This document shows positions 62,016-64,000 of a DNA stretch of 64,000 nucleotides, one piece after another. Position 1 is the first letter of the stretch; each line of letters begins with the position of its first letter. The stretch spans positions 1-64,000 of the forward strand of contig JAISWZ010000143.1 in assembly GCA_031270945.1 (NCBI GenBank), written 5' to 3'. The position numbers and the translations under genes are program-made. The DNA comes from Clostridiales bacterium. Lineage in GTDB: Bacteria > Bacillota > Clostridia > Lachnospirales > WQUN01. The notes below the pieces were generated by a model. The model saw only the letters and a program-made list of their open reading frames with translations. It was not told where the DNA came from and did not search any database.

Positions 62016-63716
62016 CTATTTCCAAAGTTCCATGCGTGTTCTTATAAGATCAGTCATCGCTTTCTCATATTCTTCTATCTTGGAGTCGTTAAGGAGGCTG
62101 TTTATGAATTCCTGCCATTTTGCCTCAAACTCAGTCTCGCTTGCGGCCGAGACGATTGTGGGCACCAGCTGGTGGCGGATCTGGTCAGCCTTTGAAGCCG
62201 CGACTTGGCCAGGCGATCCCTGGGGTATGTTCAAGCTCCAAGTGTAGCCAAAGGGGTTGGGGTTGCCATCTACCTTAAAATTTTGGCCCCAGAACTTGAT
62301 TCCGAATTGATCCATAACTTTTCTTGTCCAGTCGTCAGAGTTAGGGTAAACGCTATCGGGGTTGAAAGGAACAGCGTAGTCTCCGTCATCAAGCTTTACA
62401 GCGCCGACTTGCTGGTTCCAGATGTACTGATAGCCTTCGCGCCACTTGAAGTCGGGATCCTTGTTGATCTCTTCGGCGATTTCAGGCTTCAAGGCTCTCT
62501 TTCCGTCAACTGTGTCGTAGTGGATGCCTTCAACGCCCCAGTTGAGCATGATTGAGCCTTCATCGCTGGCAACCCAGTCAAGGAACTTGATGGCGCGGAC
62601 TGGATCCTTGCAGTTAGGGGAAATGCCGACACCCCATGAGTATGATTCGCATGTGACCTGGCTTCTGTCAACAACGCCTTTTTCAATGACAATGGGAAGC
62701 CTCGCGTAGCAACGCTCTGGCATTCCAGCTTGGCGAAGGGACGCTTCCACATCGCCGATGTCCCAGGTGCCGTCTATCATGGCCAGAATCCTTCCGGTTG
62801 AGGCAAGGGATTTCATCTGCTCGTTTTTCATGATGAAGGAGTTGGGATCTATCATGTTTTCATTATACATCACATTGAGCCACTTTAGGTATTTTTTGAA
62901 GTAATCGGTGCGGTTGAAGAAGGTCACCTCGTAAGTTTCGGGATTCACGTTGGCATCTGAGTCGTCAAGGAAGCCATTGACCCAAAGCGCCGGATTGTTC
63001 ATGGTTATGTTGTAGCCCCAGGTGTCAAGCCACAAGCCCCAAGGCGTAAATGACTTTCCGTCCAGATCCGGCACGATTTCAAGGTAGCTCTTGAGCGCTG
63101 CCGAAACGTCATCAAGGGTTTCAAGCTTCGGGTACCCGAGCTTGTCAAGCACGTCGTACTGGATAAGGAGGCACTGGTTAGCGTCAATGATGTCCGCCGG
63201 CTTGTTGGCGGGGCCTGCGACGAAATGGATTTTGCCGTCTTGCTCGTATCGAAGCTTTTTCAAGGAATCGCCAAACTTCTCCTTTATGTTTGGCGCGTAT
63301 TGCTCAATCAATTCATCGAGCTCTATAAGCGCGCCGCCGTCTGTCCAGTCGTTGCCAACATTTGTGAGGAGATCCGGGAAATCTCCGCCAGCTATCATGA
63401 CGCTGCGTTTTTGGGATTGATCCATGCCGTTTAGCACTTCAATCTCAAGCGTCACCCCAGTTTTCTCTGTGATCTTCCGCGCGACTCGCCCAGTGAAGCC
63501 ATATTCTTTCTGCTGGGGATCATCGCTGAACATGGTAAAGGTTATTGGCTCATCAGAATTTGATTGAGGGGTTGCTGATGCCTCAATTTTGGGGCTGTCA
63601 GCCGTATTGGATATCTGCGGCGAAGCTGCGGCTTGGGGCTGGCCGCTTGACGCGCAGGACGTCAATGCTGCGAGCGCCAATAACATTGCGGTTATGGCCA
63701 ACATGCGCTTTTTCAT
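62016..63716 (-). CDS. Extracellular sugar ABC transporter substrate-binding lipoprotein (LplA type)
   Basis: MKKRMLAITAMLLALAALTSCASSGQ lipobox; PDLLTNVGNDWTDGGALIELDELIEQYAPNIKEKFGD; start within listed ORF. Confidence 0.9.
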   Translation of the reverse strand: MKKRMLAITAMLLALAALTSCASSGQPQAAASPQISNTADSPKIEASATPQSNSDEPITFTMFSDDPQQKEYGFTGRVARKITEKTGVTLEIEVLNGMDQSQKRSVMIAGGDFPDLLTNVGNDWTDGGALIELDELIEQYAPNIKEKFGDSLKKLRYEQDGKIHFVAGPANKPADIIDANQCLLIQYDVLDKLGYPKLETLDDVSAALKSYLEIVPDLDGKSFTPWGLWLDTWGYNITMNNPALWVNGFLDDSDANVNPETYEVTFFNRTDYFKKYLKWLNVMYNENMIDPNSFIMKNEQMKSLASTGRILAMIDGTWDIGDVEASLRQAGMPERCYARLPIVIEKGVVDRSQVTCESYSWGVGISPNCKDPVRAIKFLDWVASDEGSIMLNWGVEGIHYDTVDGKRALKPEIAEEINKDPDFKWREGYQYIWNQQVGAVKLDDGDYAVPFNPDSVYPNSDDWTRKVMDQFGIKFWGQNFKVDGNPNPFGYTWSLNIPQGSPGQVAASKADQIRHQLVPTIVSAASETEFEAKWQEFINSLLNDSKIEEYEKAMTDLIRTRMELWK

Positions 63717-63747
63717 TGATATTCCTCCATTCATATGGACGCGACTT

Positions 63748-63846
63748 AGTGCATATCCCAAAATTCCGAAATGGCGCCGGAAAAGGCATGCGATGCTTTA
63801 ACGCGTGGCTTTTCCAAGCCATAAAATTAATTTTGGAATATGCTCT
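63748..63846. repeat. Palindromic dispersed element, type B-like with changed inner stem
   Basis: AGTGCATATCCCAAAATTCCGAAATGGCGCCGGAAAAGGCATGCGATGCTTTAACGCGTGGCTTTTCC..AATTTTGGAATATGCTCT. Confidence 0.9.
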
Positions 63847-63891
63847 TTCAATTTTCCGAAAGCATATGCTCTAAATCAATTTTGGGAATAG

Positions 63892-64000
63892 CTAGCCCTT
63901 TACTGCGCCTATCATTACGCCCTTGATGAAATACTTCTGGATGAACGGGTAAACCAGCACTATAGGGATTGTTGAGATGATTGTTATTGCCATCCGTATT
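63892..64000 (-). CDS. Carbohydrate ABC transporter permease, C-terminal end only (runs off right edge)
   Basis: Minus-strand translation ..[35 protein letters not shown]. Confidence 0.85.
   Translation of the reverse strand, partial: IRMAITIISTIPIVLVYPFIQKYFIKGVMIGAVKG

Overview
64-kb window from a bacterial chromosome, probably a Firmicutes/Clostridia-type Gram-positive (SLH surface proteins, GerMN lipoprotein, YesM/YesN, PstSCAB-PhoU-PhoBR). Everything here was read by eye; no searches were run. Contents from left to right: (i) a tandem array of CAP/MBG/InlB-B/SLH surface proteins on the minus strand (one cut by the left edge, one intact, one collapsed pseudogene); (ii) three TasA/CalY-like secreted proteins; (iii) rsmA/ksgA plus a GerMN lipoprotein; (iv) a J-domain protein with a non-canonical HPD motif, and a VOC protein; (v) a 1464-aa secreted protein with AGIG-type repeats, a long PT-rich stalk and a papain-like domain that appears catalytically dead; (vi) an accessory patch with a lone AAA ATPase, an internally deleted IS1634-like transposase, a truncated AAA-ATPase_like protein and non-coding repeats; (vii) an MFS transporter; (viii) the most unusual region, 33.3-44.35 kb, with a RecD2-like protein that has lost the helicase motifs followed by two giant paralogous proteins carrying arrays of RNA-polymerase-alpha-CTD-like helix-hairpin-helix units; (ix) a P-type Ca2+-ATPase; (x) a complete pst-phoU-phoBR locus; (xi) a GH2 / YesM-YesN / sugar-ABC locus cut by the right edge. 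A family of about 100-bp palindromic elements with conserved AGAGCATATCCCAAAATT...AATTTTGGGATATGCTCT ends is scattered through the intergenic regions. The best candidate for an undescribed system is the pseudo-RecD2 plus HhH-array cassette.
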